DNA of 64,000 nt from Paludibaculum fermentans (GTDB lineage: Bacteria > Acidobacteriota > Terriglobia > Bryobacterales > Bryobacteraceae). How positions within the stretch are numbered: the stretch's first letter is position 1; the number at the start of each line of letters is the position of its first letter. The position numbers and the translations under genes were made by a program. The notes below the pieces were generated by a model. It was given only the letters and a program-made list of their open reading frames with translations. It searched no databases and was not told the DNA's origin. Below, in pieces: positions 8,718 to 17,326 of the stretch. The stretch is taken from positions 2,976,001 to 3,040,000 of the forward strand of contig NZ_CP063849.1 of the NCBI RefSeq assembly GCF_015277775.1. Direction: 5' to 3'.

Positions 8718-9017
8718 GCGAACCTCCAGATGTAGTTACGTTCCATCCGGCGGGCTGTGCGTGTAAACTTTCGATCCGGCGCAAGATTAATCCAGGCAGG
8801 CGCCAGGTCTGGCCGCCGGTGCTGGTTTCGCCTGGTCTTCGCCCTGCGTCACAACACCGCTGCCTGCAGTGCCACCGGCAGTACCGGCGACCGTTCCCTG
8901 CCCTGCCCAAGTTCACAATTCACAAAGTGGAATCGAAATACCCGGGTACCGCGCGGGTGAAAGCATTGTAGATTAATTAGGTATTCGATTGTAGAACACT
9001 TAGGGGTAGGCAAGGCC
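8718..9017. promoter_or_regulatory. Divergent promoter region between two ADOP units, with TTGTAG direct repeats
   Basis: This 300-bp region contains both 5' ends. Near the PadR gene the hexamer TTGTAG occurs at 8966-8971 and again at 8989-8994, exactly 17 bp apart, within ATTGTAGA octamers (8965-8972, 8988-8995). The second continues as TTGTAGAACAC and shares TGTAGAA with the palindromic site in front of the other PadR gene (60645-60684). The spacing would also fit a weak -35/-10 pair. This suggests PadR binding at its own promoter; whether it reaches the divergent ADOP gene is open. Confidence 0.5.
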
Positions 9018-9362
9018 ATGTCCAAATCGTCCGATCTCATCCACGGAACGCTGGATCTGCTGATCCTGAACACGATCTCGGTCACGCCGCAGCACGGCTG
9101 GGCGATTGCCAAACGCATCCAGATGGTCTCGAACGAAGTGCTGCAGATCAGCCAGGGCGCGCTGTACCCCGCGCTCCACCGCCTGGAACAGCAGGGCTGG
9201 ATCGAGGCTGACTGGCGCACCACGGAAGGCGGGCGCGACGCCAAGTTCTACACGCTCACGAAGGCCGGCCGCACGCAACTGAGCAAGGAATTGGAACAGT
9301 GGGAGCGCCTTTCGCAGGCCGTCGGCCTCGCCATCCGGCTCGCCCCTGGAGCCGCTGTATGA
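9018..9362 (+). CDS. PadR-family transcriptional regulator
   Basis: A 114-aa winged-helix repressor of the short PadR-s2 type. It starts with HGTLDLLILNTI (helix 1), then QHGWAIAKRIQ, the recognition segment ISQGALYPALHRLEQQGWI, and the beta-hairpin wing AKFYTLTKAGR, followed by a C-terminal dimerisation helix. In Acidobacteria such genes nearly always stand immediately before an ADOP permease gene. Here the stop codon overlaps the permease start (ATGA at 9359-9362), so translation is coupled. It probably represses its own operon; TTGTAG repeats lie 25-55 bp upstream of the ATG. The ligand is unknown. Confidence 0.93.
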   Translation: MSKSSDLIHGTLDLLILNTISVTPQHGWAIAKRIQMVSNEVLQISQGALYPALHRLEQQGWIEADWRTTEGGRDAKFYTLTKAGRTQLSKELEQWERLSQAVGLAIRLAPGAAV

Positions 9363-12025
9363 GCCTCCGGCGCAGGCTGTACATCCTGCTGCATCGCGCG
9401 CGTTCGCTGTTTCGCCGCGACACCGTTGAGCGCGACCTCGACCGGGAACTGGACTTCCATCTCCACCAGCAGATGGAGGAAAACATGGAGAGCGGCATGG
9501 ATCCCCAGGAAGCCCGGGCAGCGGCGCAGCGTGTGCTCGGGGGCGTGGCGCAGATTCAGGAGGAGTGCCGCGACATGCGCCGCACGCATCACATCGAGAC
9601 GCTGGTTTCCGACATCCGCTATGCCGCGCGTGTGCTGCGGCGCGCGCCGGGCTTCACCATCACCATCGTGCTGACGCTGGCCATCGCCATTGGAGCGAAC
9701 AGCGCCATCTTCAGTGTGGTGCAGGGCGTTCTGCTGAAGCCGTTGCCGTTCGCAAATGCCGGGCGCCTGGTCCGCATTTACTACAACAGCGACACGCAGC
9801 CGAAGTTCCCGCTGAACCCCAATGACTTCCACGACTACCGCGCCCGCAACCGGAGCTTCACTTCGATGGCGGCGATCACCCGGAGCGACGCCCAACTGGC
9901 GGGCGCGGGCGAAACCGTGCGGCTGCGTGCCTTCTCGGTCACCGCCGGCTATTTCGAACTGCTGGGCTTCCGCCCCGCGATGGGCCGCGAGTTCACAAGC
10001 GACGATGAGCAGACAGGGCGCGGCCGCACCGCCGTGCTCAGCGACCGCCTCTGGCGGACCCGCTTTCACGCGGACCCCGCGATTCTTGGAAAGACCCTGA
10101 CGCTCGACGCCCAACCCGTCACCGTCGTCGGCGTCATGCCGCCCGACACCAGCCACCCCGGCAACAACTTCCACGCCGTGGCCGACGGCGACACCGTCGA
10201 CCTCTGGTTTCCCTTTGTCTTCGAGGACCGCCAGGGCCGGGGGTCCCACTATATGGACGGACTGGGCCTGCTCAAGGAAGGCGTCACGCCGGCGCAAGCC
10301 CAGGCCGATCTCGTTTCGGTGCTGGAAGGGATCCGGCGGGAAACAGGATCCGAGCAAGGCTGGCGCGTCCACCTGATCCCGCTGTTTCAGGAGATGGTGG
10401 GGCGCACGCGCCGCATCCTGCTCGTCCTGTTCGGCGCCGTGGGCCTGCTGCTGCTCATCGCCTGCGTGAACGCCGCCAACCTTCTGCTGGCCCGTTCCAC
10501 GGCGCGTGCCCGCGAGATAGCGGTCCGCTCCGCGCTGGGCGCCGCGCGGGGCCGCATCCTGCGCCAGTTGCTGACCGAAAGCCTGGTCCTCGCCGGAGCC
10601 GGGGCCCTGCTGGGTACGGCGCTCGCCCATGCCGGCCTCCGAGTTATCGTCGCTTTCCTGCCCGCCGGCTTCCCGCGCGCCGCCGCCATCCGCCTGGATA
10701 CCGGCGTCCTCCTCTTCACCGTGATCACGGCCATGCTGACCGGTCTTCTGTTCGGGCTTGCACCAGCTCTCTCCGCGGCGCGCGCTGATGTCCAGCAGGG
10801 CTTGCGGGAAGGCGCCCGCGGCTCCACCGGCGGCCGCCGCAAGGCAAGGCTGCGCGATTTGCTGGTGGTGGCGGAGACCGGCCTGGCGGGCGTGCTGCTC
10901 ATCGCCGCCGGGCTCCTGTTGCACGGTTTCGTGAACCTGCTGCGGAGCGACCCCGGCTTCCGGCCCCAGCAGGTGCTCACGGCCTCGGTGGTTCTCCCGG
11001 CCAAGCGCTATCCGAAGGACGAACAGCGGGCGCGGTTCTACGAACAGTTGATGGACCACCTGGAGGCGCTGCCGGGCGTGAAGGCCGCCGGCGCCGGGTC
11101 GGATCTCCCCTGGACCGGCTACGACGGCAATGCCGACGGTTTCCGGGTGGAAGGCCGGCGGGACTCCTATAGCGACCACACCACGGCCCGCTATCACATC
11201 GCCACGGCGCACTATTTTGAGGCCTTGGGCATTCCGCTGCGCGACGGCCGTTTCTTCGACGCTCGCGACACCGCCAAAGGGCCGTTCGTCCTGATCGTCA
11301 ACGAGACCATGGCCCGCCGCTACTGGCCCGGTGAAACGGCCATAGGCAAACGCATCACCTTTCGCGGCATGCCGAAGGAATCGGACTGGATGCGCATTGT
11401 GGGCGTGGTGGGCGACATCCGGGACGATCCGGGCAGCAACAGCGTGCGTCCTGCATTCTGGCTGCCGTTGACGCAGGAGACAGACCGGGCGCTTTCCGTG
11501 GCGGTACGGGCCACTTCCGATCCCGGGCCATTGACCCGCCAGTTGCGCGAAGCCGTGGCGCGCCTGGATCCGGAACTTGCGGTTTCCGACTTCCGCTTCA
11601 TGACCCGAGTGGCTGAGGAATCGGTGGCGACACAGCGCTTTGTGTTGTTCCTGGTGGGATTATTCGCGGGCATCGCGCTGATCCTGGCGGCCATCGGCAT
11701 TTACGGCGTGATCTCCTATTCGGTGAGCCGGCGCATGCCGGAGTTCGGGATGCGGATGGCTCTGGGCGCGACAAGGTCCGACCTGATGCGGCTGATCCTG
11801 GGCCAGAGCACCCGATTGTCGCTGGCCGGTGCCGCCGCCGGACTGGTGTGTGCGGCCCTGTCGGCGCAACTGCTGGAGAGCCTGCTGTATGAAGTGCGGG
11901 GGCTGGACCCGATTACGTTTGGGGCGGTGGGGGCGCTGATTCTGGTTACGGCGGCCGCGGCAGCCTACCAGCCGGCGCGCCGGGCGGCGAGGGCGGATCC
12001 TATGACGTCGCTGCGGGCGGAGTGA
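9359..12025 (+). CDS. ADOP-type ABC transporter permease with N-terminal prefix domain
   Basis: An 888-aa protein. The start is taken at ATG 9359 (MSLRRRLYILLHRARSLF), which overlaps the padR stop, in preference to the upstream ATG at 9299 that would lie inside padR in another frame. Residues 1-85 form the charged permease-prefix domain with VERDLDRELDFHL. The two MacB_PCD/FtsX halves follow: first helix near 105-125 (LTLAIAIGANSAIFSVVQG), FtsX-1 near 365-495, second periplasmic domain near 535-760, and FtsX-2 with [16 protein letters not shown]. It ends ARRAARADPMTSLRAE. It is co-regulated with PadR by overlap. Confidence 0.94.
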   Translation: MSLRRRLYILLHRARSLFRRDTVERDLDRELDFHLHQQMEENMESGMDPQEARAAAQRVLGGVAQIQEECRDMRRTHHIETLVSDIRYAARVLRRAPGFTITIVLTLAIAIGANSAIFSVVQGVLLKPLPFANAGRLVRIYYNSDTQPKFPLNPNDFHDYRARNRSFTSMAAITRSDAQLAGAGETVRLRAFSVTAGYFELLGFRPAMGREFTSDDEQTGRGRTAVLSDRLWRTRFHADPAILGKTLTLDAQPVTVVGVMPPDTSHPGNNFHAVADGDTVDLWFPFVFEDRQGRGSHYMDGLGLLKEGVTPAQAQADLVSVLEGIRRETGSEQGWRVHLIPLFQEMVGRTRRILLVLFGAVGLLLLIACVNAANLLLARSTARAREIAVRSALGAARGRILRQLLTESLVLAGAGALLGTALAHAGLRVIVAFLPAGFPRAAAIRLDTGVLLFTVITAMLTGLLFGLAPALSAARADVQQGLREGARGSTGGRRKARLRDLLVVAETGLAGVLLIAAGLLLHGFVNLLRSDPGFRPQQVLTASVVLPAKRYPKDEQRARFYEQLMDHLEALPGVKAAGAGSDLPWTGYDGNADGFRVEGRRDSYSDHTTARYHIATAHYFEALGIPLRDGRFFDARDTAKGPFVLIVNETMARRYWPGETAIGKRITFRGMPKESDWMRIVGVVGDIRDDPGSNSVRPAFWLPLTQETDRALSVAVRATSDPGPLTRQLREAVARLDPELAVSDFRFMTRVAEESVATQRFVLFLVGLFAGIALILAAIGIYGVISYSVSRRMPEFGMRMALGATRSDLMRLILGQSTRLSLAGAAAGLVCAALSAQLLESLLYEVRGLDPITFGAVGALILVTAAAAAYQPARRAARADPMTSLRAE

Positions 12026-12322
12026 GGAGGGGGCGTTCCGTGTGTGGCTATCATACTGCTGGTTCGCTCATGCGCTTACCCGACTGAGGTAGAGGCCGCG
12101 GCCTCGTTCGGACCGCCGACGACGACGGAGCGGAAACTCAATTACCACTTTGCATCTGGTTCGACCGGAGAAGGCAGCCGGATCGCGGAGAGATGGGTCG
12201 CTCTGATGTAATGAGGGGCGGCTGGCTCGGAACATGGGCGTTTGCGGGAATTGCTACCATCCGACTGTGGGGGCTGGGGCAGTTCGGAATCCATTTCCAT
12301 TCCTTGGCTGGGTTTGCCTTCT

Positions 12323-13099
12323 ATGCGCGCTGTTACCAAGCGATACCTCGTGGCGACATCGTGCGCTGTCCTACTTGGTGCGCAGTTGACCGCCTGCCGA
12401 CGCGGTGGCGAGCAGGGCCGGGCGACCGCGCCGGACGGCCTCGCGCCCATTCTTCTTTTTAGTGGAACTGGCACTTCCGCAGGCGACGTGGCAGCGCTTG
12501 AGCGGATTCTGACTCGGGAGCGTCTTGCGTACTCGACTGTCAATTCGCAGCAACTGAACGGCATGACCGAAGCTCAGATGGGGCAGTCCCGGCTGCTGAT
12601 CGTGCCTGGGGGGAATTTCGAACAGATTGGACTCAACCTGACGGCGGACACGACTGCGAATGTTCGCAGCGCGGTGCGGAAGGGTTTGCACTATCTCGGA
12701 ATCTGCGCGGGTGCATTCTTCGCCGGTGATTCTCCCTACAACGGATTGAACCTGACATCGGGCCGGCGCTTCGGTTTTTATGCCCTTGAAGCGCAGGGGA
12801 TCCGCAAGGCGCCTGTCGCGATCACGGATGCCGGAGGACAGACGCTGGACCAGTACTGGGAGGATGGGCCGCAGCTCACGGGCTGGGGCTCAGTTGCCGC
12901 CAGGTACCCCGATGGGATGCCCGCCGTCGTAGAGGGGCAATTCGGAGAGGGATTGGTCATTCTCAGCGGGGTGCACCCCGAGGCGCCGGAGAGCTGGCGA
13001 GGCGGCATGACCTTCAGGACGCCGGCACGTGTCGACAATGACTATGCGGCGATGCTGATCCGCGCAGCCCTGAAGGGAGAGGAGTTGCGGCACTTCTGA
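12323..13099 (+). CDS. Lipoprotein with a biotin-protein-ligase-N-like (class I glutamine amidotransferase fold) domain
   Basis: A 258-aa exported lipoprotein. The signal sequence ends in lipobox LTAC (C25). ATG 12323 is chosen over 12242 because the earlier start would add 27 residues before the signal. The mature part has the GATase1-like core: LLIVPGGNFEQIG for the first strand-loop and YLGICAGAFFAG with a nucleophile-position cysteine (C128), then a GEGLVILSGVHPE strand near the end that resembles the family's His-containing loop. The family is usually annotated BPL_N; its enzymatic role is unproven, and a periplasmic location makes biotin ligation unlikely. It is monocistronic and followed directly by a pseudogene. 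Confidence 0.8.
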   Translation: MRAVTKRYLVATSCAVLLGAQLTACRRGGEQGRATAPDGLAPILLFSGTGTSAGDVAALERILTRERLAYSTVNSQQLNGMTEAQMGQSRLLIVPGGNFEQIGLNLTADTTANVRSAVRKGLHYLGICAGAFFAGDSPYNGLNLTSGRRFGFYALEAQGIRKAPVAITDAGGQTLDQYWEDGPQLTGWGSVAARYPDGMPAVVEGQFGEGLVILSGVHPEAPESWRGGMTFRTPARVDNDYAAMLIRAALKGEELRHF

Positions 13100-13139
13100 C
13101 GGGACCATCAAACCAATCCGCCTGTGGCGGCAGTCGCGC

Positions 13140-13464
13140 AGCGGAACTTCGGCCAAGTTCTGCAAGGAACTTGCCAGCGGACCGTTCTTTGGCTTCCACC
13201 GGCCCGGCGCGAAGATCTAACGGGGCATGATCGACTGGTTCTGGCTGCAGGGTATGCAGGCGGGGCACAAGAATACGTTTGACTGCAGCCAGGAATTCTC
13301 GGAGACGGACTTCACAGAAGGCTTCAAGAGATTCGACGTCCCAACACGGATCGTTCACGGCGACGACGGCAACTCTGAAGGTCTCTGCCGGCGCACCCCA
13401 CGGCCTGACTGAGACGCACAAGGAGCAACTCAATCGCGACCTGCTGTCATTCCCCAAGACCTGA
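13140..13464 (+). pseudogene. Non-haem chloroperoxidase (alpha/beta hydrolase), C-terminal remnant
   Basis: One frame reads FCKELASGPFFGFHRPGAKI, then an in-frame TAA, then [15 protein letters not shown] and the SETDFTE / [12 protein letters not shown] segments. These are the cap and acid-residue strand of non-haem haloperoxidases and arylesterases. The TAA at about 13218 replaces a serine codon before the conserved QG. After HGDD the frame is lost: the ATLKV / [16 protein letters not shown]-terminus with the catalytic histidine continues in another frame, and the stretch between them is shortened. The N-terminal half with the nucleophile serine is absent. The nonsense codon, deletion and frameshift make this a clear pseudogene. 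Confidence 0.85.
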
Positions 13465-13724
13465 GGTCCAGGGGGAGTGGCGTTCCAGCAGCGTGCTGAC
13501 TTGCACGGAAGCAATGAATCGCGGCAGAGCCCATGGGGCGATGCCGCGGCTACGGGCTGAGGCCACTGAACGATAGCGGCACAACAAGAGTGGAAGAGGA
13601 TGATGAAGGCGTCCCGGGTTCTGCCGGCCCGGCGAGCCCCGGTCCGGTGAAAGGGCGCTGGTTACCGCCACTGCACAGAGCGCACACCATTGCAGCCCCG
13701 CCGTGCCGCCCCAGCGATGAGAAG
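13465..13724. other. Gap after the methyltransferase gene with no supported gene
   Basis: 260 bp between the pseudogene and the methyltransferase stop. On the minus strand, just after that stop, a short frame reads LLIAGAARRGC, reminiscent of the FAD-binding GxGxxG start of the oxidoreductases often encoded after this kind of methyltransferase. No further homology follows, so I do not call a gene. Confidence 0.35.
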
Positions 13725-14366
13725 TCAGTATCGGATGTCGGCCATCTGCCGAATCCAGAAGGGGGCCACCGTGTGTTGAAAGGTCCCGCCGGTGCCCGCG
13801 ATCGCCCGCGCGATCAAGGCTCGGAATTCCCCGGGGGTGTATGCGCGCCGGATGGACTGACTTCCATCCAGGACGTTCACTCTTGGCAAGCAGAGCGGAG
13901 CGAGCGCGGTGAAGATTGACAGAGGCAAACGGTGCCGCACGAGGTCCAGAATCACGAACCGCCGGCAAGCCCGACCGACGTTCCGGATCATCTCGATAAA
14001 CTCCTCATCGCGCAGGTGATGAACCAGGCAAACGCTGACGGCCACATCGGCCCGCGGCAGCGGCTCCCGTACGGCGTTCAGCTTGAGGATTGGAAACTCG
14101 CCCGCAGCACTTTCCGGCGGCTGCAGATCGACACCCAGCACCTCCACGCCCATTTTCCGCCGCACCTTTTTCAGCAATCCGCCGTGCCCGCACCCAATAT
14201 CCAGAACTCGCCGCGTCGCAGCCGCCTCACAACGCAATGCCCGGAGGATCGCCGCATGGTTACCCAGGAGGCTGTGTGTCTGGGAGAGCCGGCGGTGAGC
14301 CAGTTCCTGCACCTCGGGCAGCACTCCGCCGCCATCCAGAATCTCTTCCTTAAAGGAGCGCTGCAT
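13725..14366 (-). CDS. Class I SAM-dependent methyltransferase
   Basis: A 213-aa cytoplasmic enzyme with the Rossmann methyltransferase core. Motif I is VLDIGCGHGG (residues 54-63), the acidic end of strand 2 is VLGVDLQP, motif IV region is ADVAVSVCLVHHLRDEEF, and RFVILDLVRHRLPL is a post-motif segment. The N-terminal QRSFKEEILDGG and LLGNHAAILRAL resemble methyltransferases encoded beside type III polyketide synthases, but no synthase is present here. The substrate is unknown. It stands between a pseudogene and an ADOP gene, so it may be a survivor of a larger cluster. Confidence 0.85.
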   Translation of the reverse strand: MQRSFKEEILDGGGVLPEVQELAHRRLSQTHSLLGNHAAILRALRCEAAATRRVLDIGCGHGGLLKKVRRKMGVEVLGVDLQPPESAAGEFPILKLNAVREPLPRADVAVSVCLVHHLRDEEFIEMIRNVGRACRRFVILDLVRHRLPLSIFTALAPLCLPRVNVLDGSQSIRRAYTPGEFRALIARAIAGTGGTFQHTVAPFWIRQMADIRY

Positions 14367-14465
14367 GTCTGTGTATGATGAAACTGCAGTGGAGCGCCGA
14401 TTCAGGGACTTGCGTTTTCGGCGGAGGGCCGCGAATTCTGATTGCCAGCGCGGTGGCTCCGGCGA

Positions 14466-17099
14466 TCAGTTCGAACGCAGGGCCAGGATTGGATCGATGC
14501 GCGAGGCGCGCCAGGCCGGGAGGTAGCCGGCGGCCGCGGCGACCGCGAGCAGCAAGGTGCCCACGCCCGCATAAGTGGCCGCATCGCCCGCTGTCACTCC
14601 GAAGAGCAGGCTCCCCAGGGTGTTGGACAATGCTCGCGAAGCCGCCATGCCCACGACGAGCCCCAGCACGGCCAGGCCGAAGGTGCGCAGGAGGATGAGC
14701 CGCTGCAAACCGGACGGAGTTGCGCCGAGCGCCATCCGAATCCCGATTTCCTGTACCCGCTGCGTCACCGAGTAAGAGATCACGGCATAGATGCCGAGCG
14801 AGGCGAGAAGCAGGGCGAAGGCCGCGAAGCCGCCCAGCAGCAGGACGAGGAACCTGCGCGGCGACACCGCCTTCTCGACCAGGTCCTGCAGGCCGTGCAG
14901 TTCAGCGACGGGCAGATTCGGGTCGAGGGGGCGGAGTGCCGTCCGGATTGCGGAGGCGAGCACCGCAGGCGGGAGGAAAGATCGCACCACCAGTTCCATG
15001 GCCGGATAGTCTCTCGTCTGCCGCAACGGCAGATACATCTCAGAGCCGCCCGCGGTTTCCAGCGACTCGTGACGGACGTCGGACACAACGCCGATCACCC
15101 GCCGGCCACCGTCCTGAGTCATTACCTGTCCGACCGCGTCCTGTCCGGGCCAGAGGGTCCGGGCCAGGGTCTGGTTCACCATCACTACAAGTTCGGTGGA
15201 GTCGCGATCGCGATCAGTGAACTCGCGGCCCGCCTGTAGACGAATGCCGGCAGCGGCGAAGTAACCGTCGCTCACGACTCGGATGAAGGACTCGGGATGT
15301 TGGCCTTTTGGGTAGACCTGTCCTTTCCCGGAGACCTGCCAGGCGCGGTCGCCGGCAAACGGCAGGATGTCGATCACGCCCGCCGCCCGCACGCCAGGGA
15401 TCGCCCGCGTGCGCTGCAGCATGTCATCGAGAAATGCGTTTTGTTGAACGAGATTTGCCAGGCGGGAGCCCGGGTCGATGCGCAGGACGGCGGTCCTTGC
15501 GGGTTCGAAGCCCAGGTTGACATCGAGTACGCGGACAAAGCTACGGACGAGGAGTCCGGCGCTGACCAACAGGATGGAGGCGAAGGCGATTTCGGAAACG
15601 ACAAGGCCGTTGCGCAGCCAGGCGCGGTGGCGGCCGGCGCTGAGACCCCGACCGCCCTCCCGCAGGGTATCCTGCACCTTGCCGGCGGGCGTATGCAGGG
15701 CGGGCAGCAACCCGAACAGGATGCCCGTCAGCACCGCAGCCAGAAGAGTGAAGCCGAGCACGTAGCCGTCGACGCGGACGCTGGAGAGAAGGGGCAGATT
15801 GAAGCCGTCGAGTTGTGACACAGCGCGTGCGCCGGCCAGGGCGAGTCCAAGCCCGAGCACCGCTCCGCAGCAGGAGAGCGCGATGCTTTCGGTCAACATC
15901 TGCCGGAGCAGGCGGAACCGGCCTGCTCCCAGCGCCGCCCGCAAGGCCAGTTCCCGCTGCCTCGCGCCGAGGCGGGCCAACTGCAAATTGGAGAGGTTCG
16001 CGCAGACTATCAGCATCAGTACGCCGACCGCGCAGGCCAGCACGAGCAGCGCCGGCCGCACGCGGCCATTGATGCGCTTCTCGAGGGAGACCAGCCGCGG
16101 CGCTACGGGATTTCGTTCAGGATGCTGGTTTTCCATTTGTTTCCCCAAGACAGTGAACTCGGCCTGCGCGGCCGCGACTGTGGCGCCCGGCTTGAGGCGG
16201 CCGACCATCGTCATGGTGTTGCCGCGCTGGTTCGTTTCGCTGGTCAACGGCCAGGGGATGAAGATATCGACAGGAGTACCAGGAGAGAAGAGGGCTGCGA
16301 AGTCGAAAGAGGAGGGCAGTACGCCGACGACGATGACAGAGCGGTTGTTGAGCAGCAACCTGCGCCCCACGACTGAAGCATCCGCGGCGAACCGCCTTTG
16401 CCAGAAGCCATGGCTGAGCAGCACGGCCGGCGGCTCGCCGACTTTCGCCTCGCATTCGTCCGGAGTGAACGAACGCCCCAGCGCCGGTTCCACGCCCAGC
16501 AGGGGGAAGAAGTTCTGGGTTACCGGCACGCCGGTCACTCGTTCAGGCTCGCCCGTACCCGTCATTTGCCAGTCTCCGACGCCATAGCCGCCGAACCAGC
16601 CGGCCATGTCCACGAGGGCACCATTCCGCGCCCGGAGGTCCTTGAAGTTGTCCACCTGTGTGGACCACTCCACGTTCGAGATCCAGACCAGGCGACCCGG
16701 GTCGCGGAAGGGGAGGGGCCGCAACAGCAGCGCATTCACCACGCTGAATACGGTGGAACTGGCGCCGATGCCGAGACCGGCGATGAGGATCACAAATAAG
16801 GTGAAGCCGGCATCGCGGCGCATTCCCCGAAACGAGTAGCGCAGATCCTGGGCCAGATCGCTCCACCAACGAAGCAGCCAAACGCCGCGTGAATCTTCAG
16901 CCTGCTGTGTCATATTGCCGAACTTTCTCCTTGCCGCCGCGCGGGCATCGTCCTCAGACATGCCCTGCGCGGCGAGGTCTTCCGCCATTGCTTCGATGTG
17001 AAAATCCATCTCTTCCCACAGGAGCCGCTGCCGCTCAGCTCGAGAGAGAACGAACCGCAAACGGCGCCGAAAACGCGCCCAACTGGAACCGGCTTCCAT
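14466..17099 (-). CDS. ADOP-type ABC transporter permease with prefix domain
   Basis: An 877-aa protein. Its start at 17099 is backed by AGGGAGG 4 bp upstream. The prefix domain (residues 1-85: LLWEEMDFHIEAMAEDL, then ARRKFGN) precedes helix 1 (IAGLGIGASSTVFSVVNAL). Two MacB_PCD/FtsX halves follow, and the tail is WRASRIDPILALRSN. No PadR gene is next to it. It is separated by 227 bp from the upstream MacAB-like operon on the same strand, so it has its own promoter or is a distal member of that operon. Confidence 0.93.
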   Translation of the reverse strand: MEAGSSWARFRRRLRFVLSRAERQRLLWEEMDFHIEAMAEDLAAQGMSEDDARAAARRKFGNMTQQAEDSRGVWLLRWWSDLAQDLRYSFRGMRRDAGFTLFVILIAGLGIGASSTVFSVVNALLLRPLPFRDPGRLVWISNVEWSTQVDNFKDLRARNGALVDMAGWFGGYGVGDWQMTGTGEPERVTGVPVTQNFFPLLGVEPALGRSFTPDECEAKVGEPPAVLLSHGFWQRRFAADASVVGRRLLLNNRSVIVVGVLPSSFDFAALFSPGTPVDIFIPWPLTSETNQRGNTMTMVGRLKPGATVAAAQAEFTVLGKQMENQHPERNPVAPRLVSLEKRINGRVRPALLVLACAVGVLMLIVCANLSNLQLARLGARQRELALRAALGAGRFRLLRQMLTESIALSCCGAVLGLGLALAGARAVSQLDGFNLPLLSSVRVDGYVLGFTLLAAVLTGILFGLLPALHTPAGKVQDTLREGGRGLSAGRHRAWLRNGLVVSEIAFASILLVSAGLLVRSFVRVLDVNLGFEPARTAVLRIDPGSRLANLVQQNAFLDDMLQRTRAIPGVRAAGVIDILPFAGDRAWQVSGKGQVYPKGQHPESFIRVVSDGYFAAAGIRLQAGREFTDRDRDSTELVVMVNQTLARTLWPGQDAVGQVMTQDGGRRVIGVVSDVRHESLETAGGSEMYLPLRQTRDYPAMELVVRSFLPPAVLASAIRTALRPLDPNLPVAELHGLQDLVEKAVSPRRFLVLLLGGFAAFALLLASLGIYAVISYSVTQRVQEIGIRMALGATPSGLQRLILLRTFGLAVLGLVVGMAASRALSNTLGSLLFGVTAGDAATYAGVGTLLLAVAAAAGYLPAWRASRIDPILALRSN

Positions 17100-17326
17100 G
17101 CAACCTCCCTGGCGCCCGCCAGGCGAACCTCATCCGCCGCGGAACAGCGGCCGTTGACTGCCCGGCAGCGGGCTGCGTTTGTGATTTCCGCTCCCATAGA
17201 CAGTCTGAGCATGGGACGACTCAATTGGCGTCTTGTTTGGGAGAATTGCGGATTATTTTTGTGCGTCGGTGGGCCGGGGCAAGGCTGGCCCTTCCCTGCC
17301 CCGCTGGGCGGCCTGGTTCTGGCGCG

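Noticed and set aside
9248-11212. 654-codon minus-strand frame opposite an ADOP gene
   Set aside because: It is the antisense of an intact ADOP/PadR reading frame and has low-complexity, Arg/Gly/Gln-rich composition with no domain. High GC makes such shadow frames common.
17100-17326. GGGGCA...TGCCCC hairpin on the minus strand after the MacB permease
   Set aside because: The stem has a G-T pair and a 9-nt loop and no T-run follows, so I do not call it a terminator.
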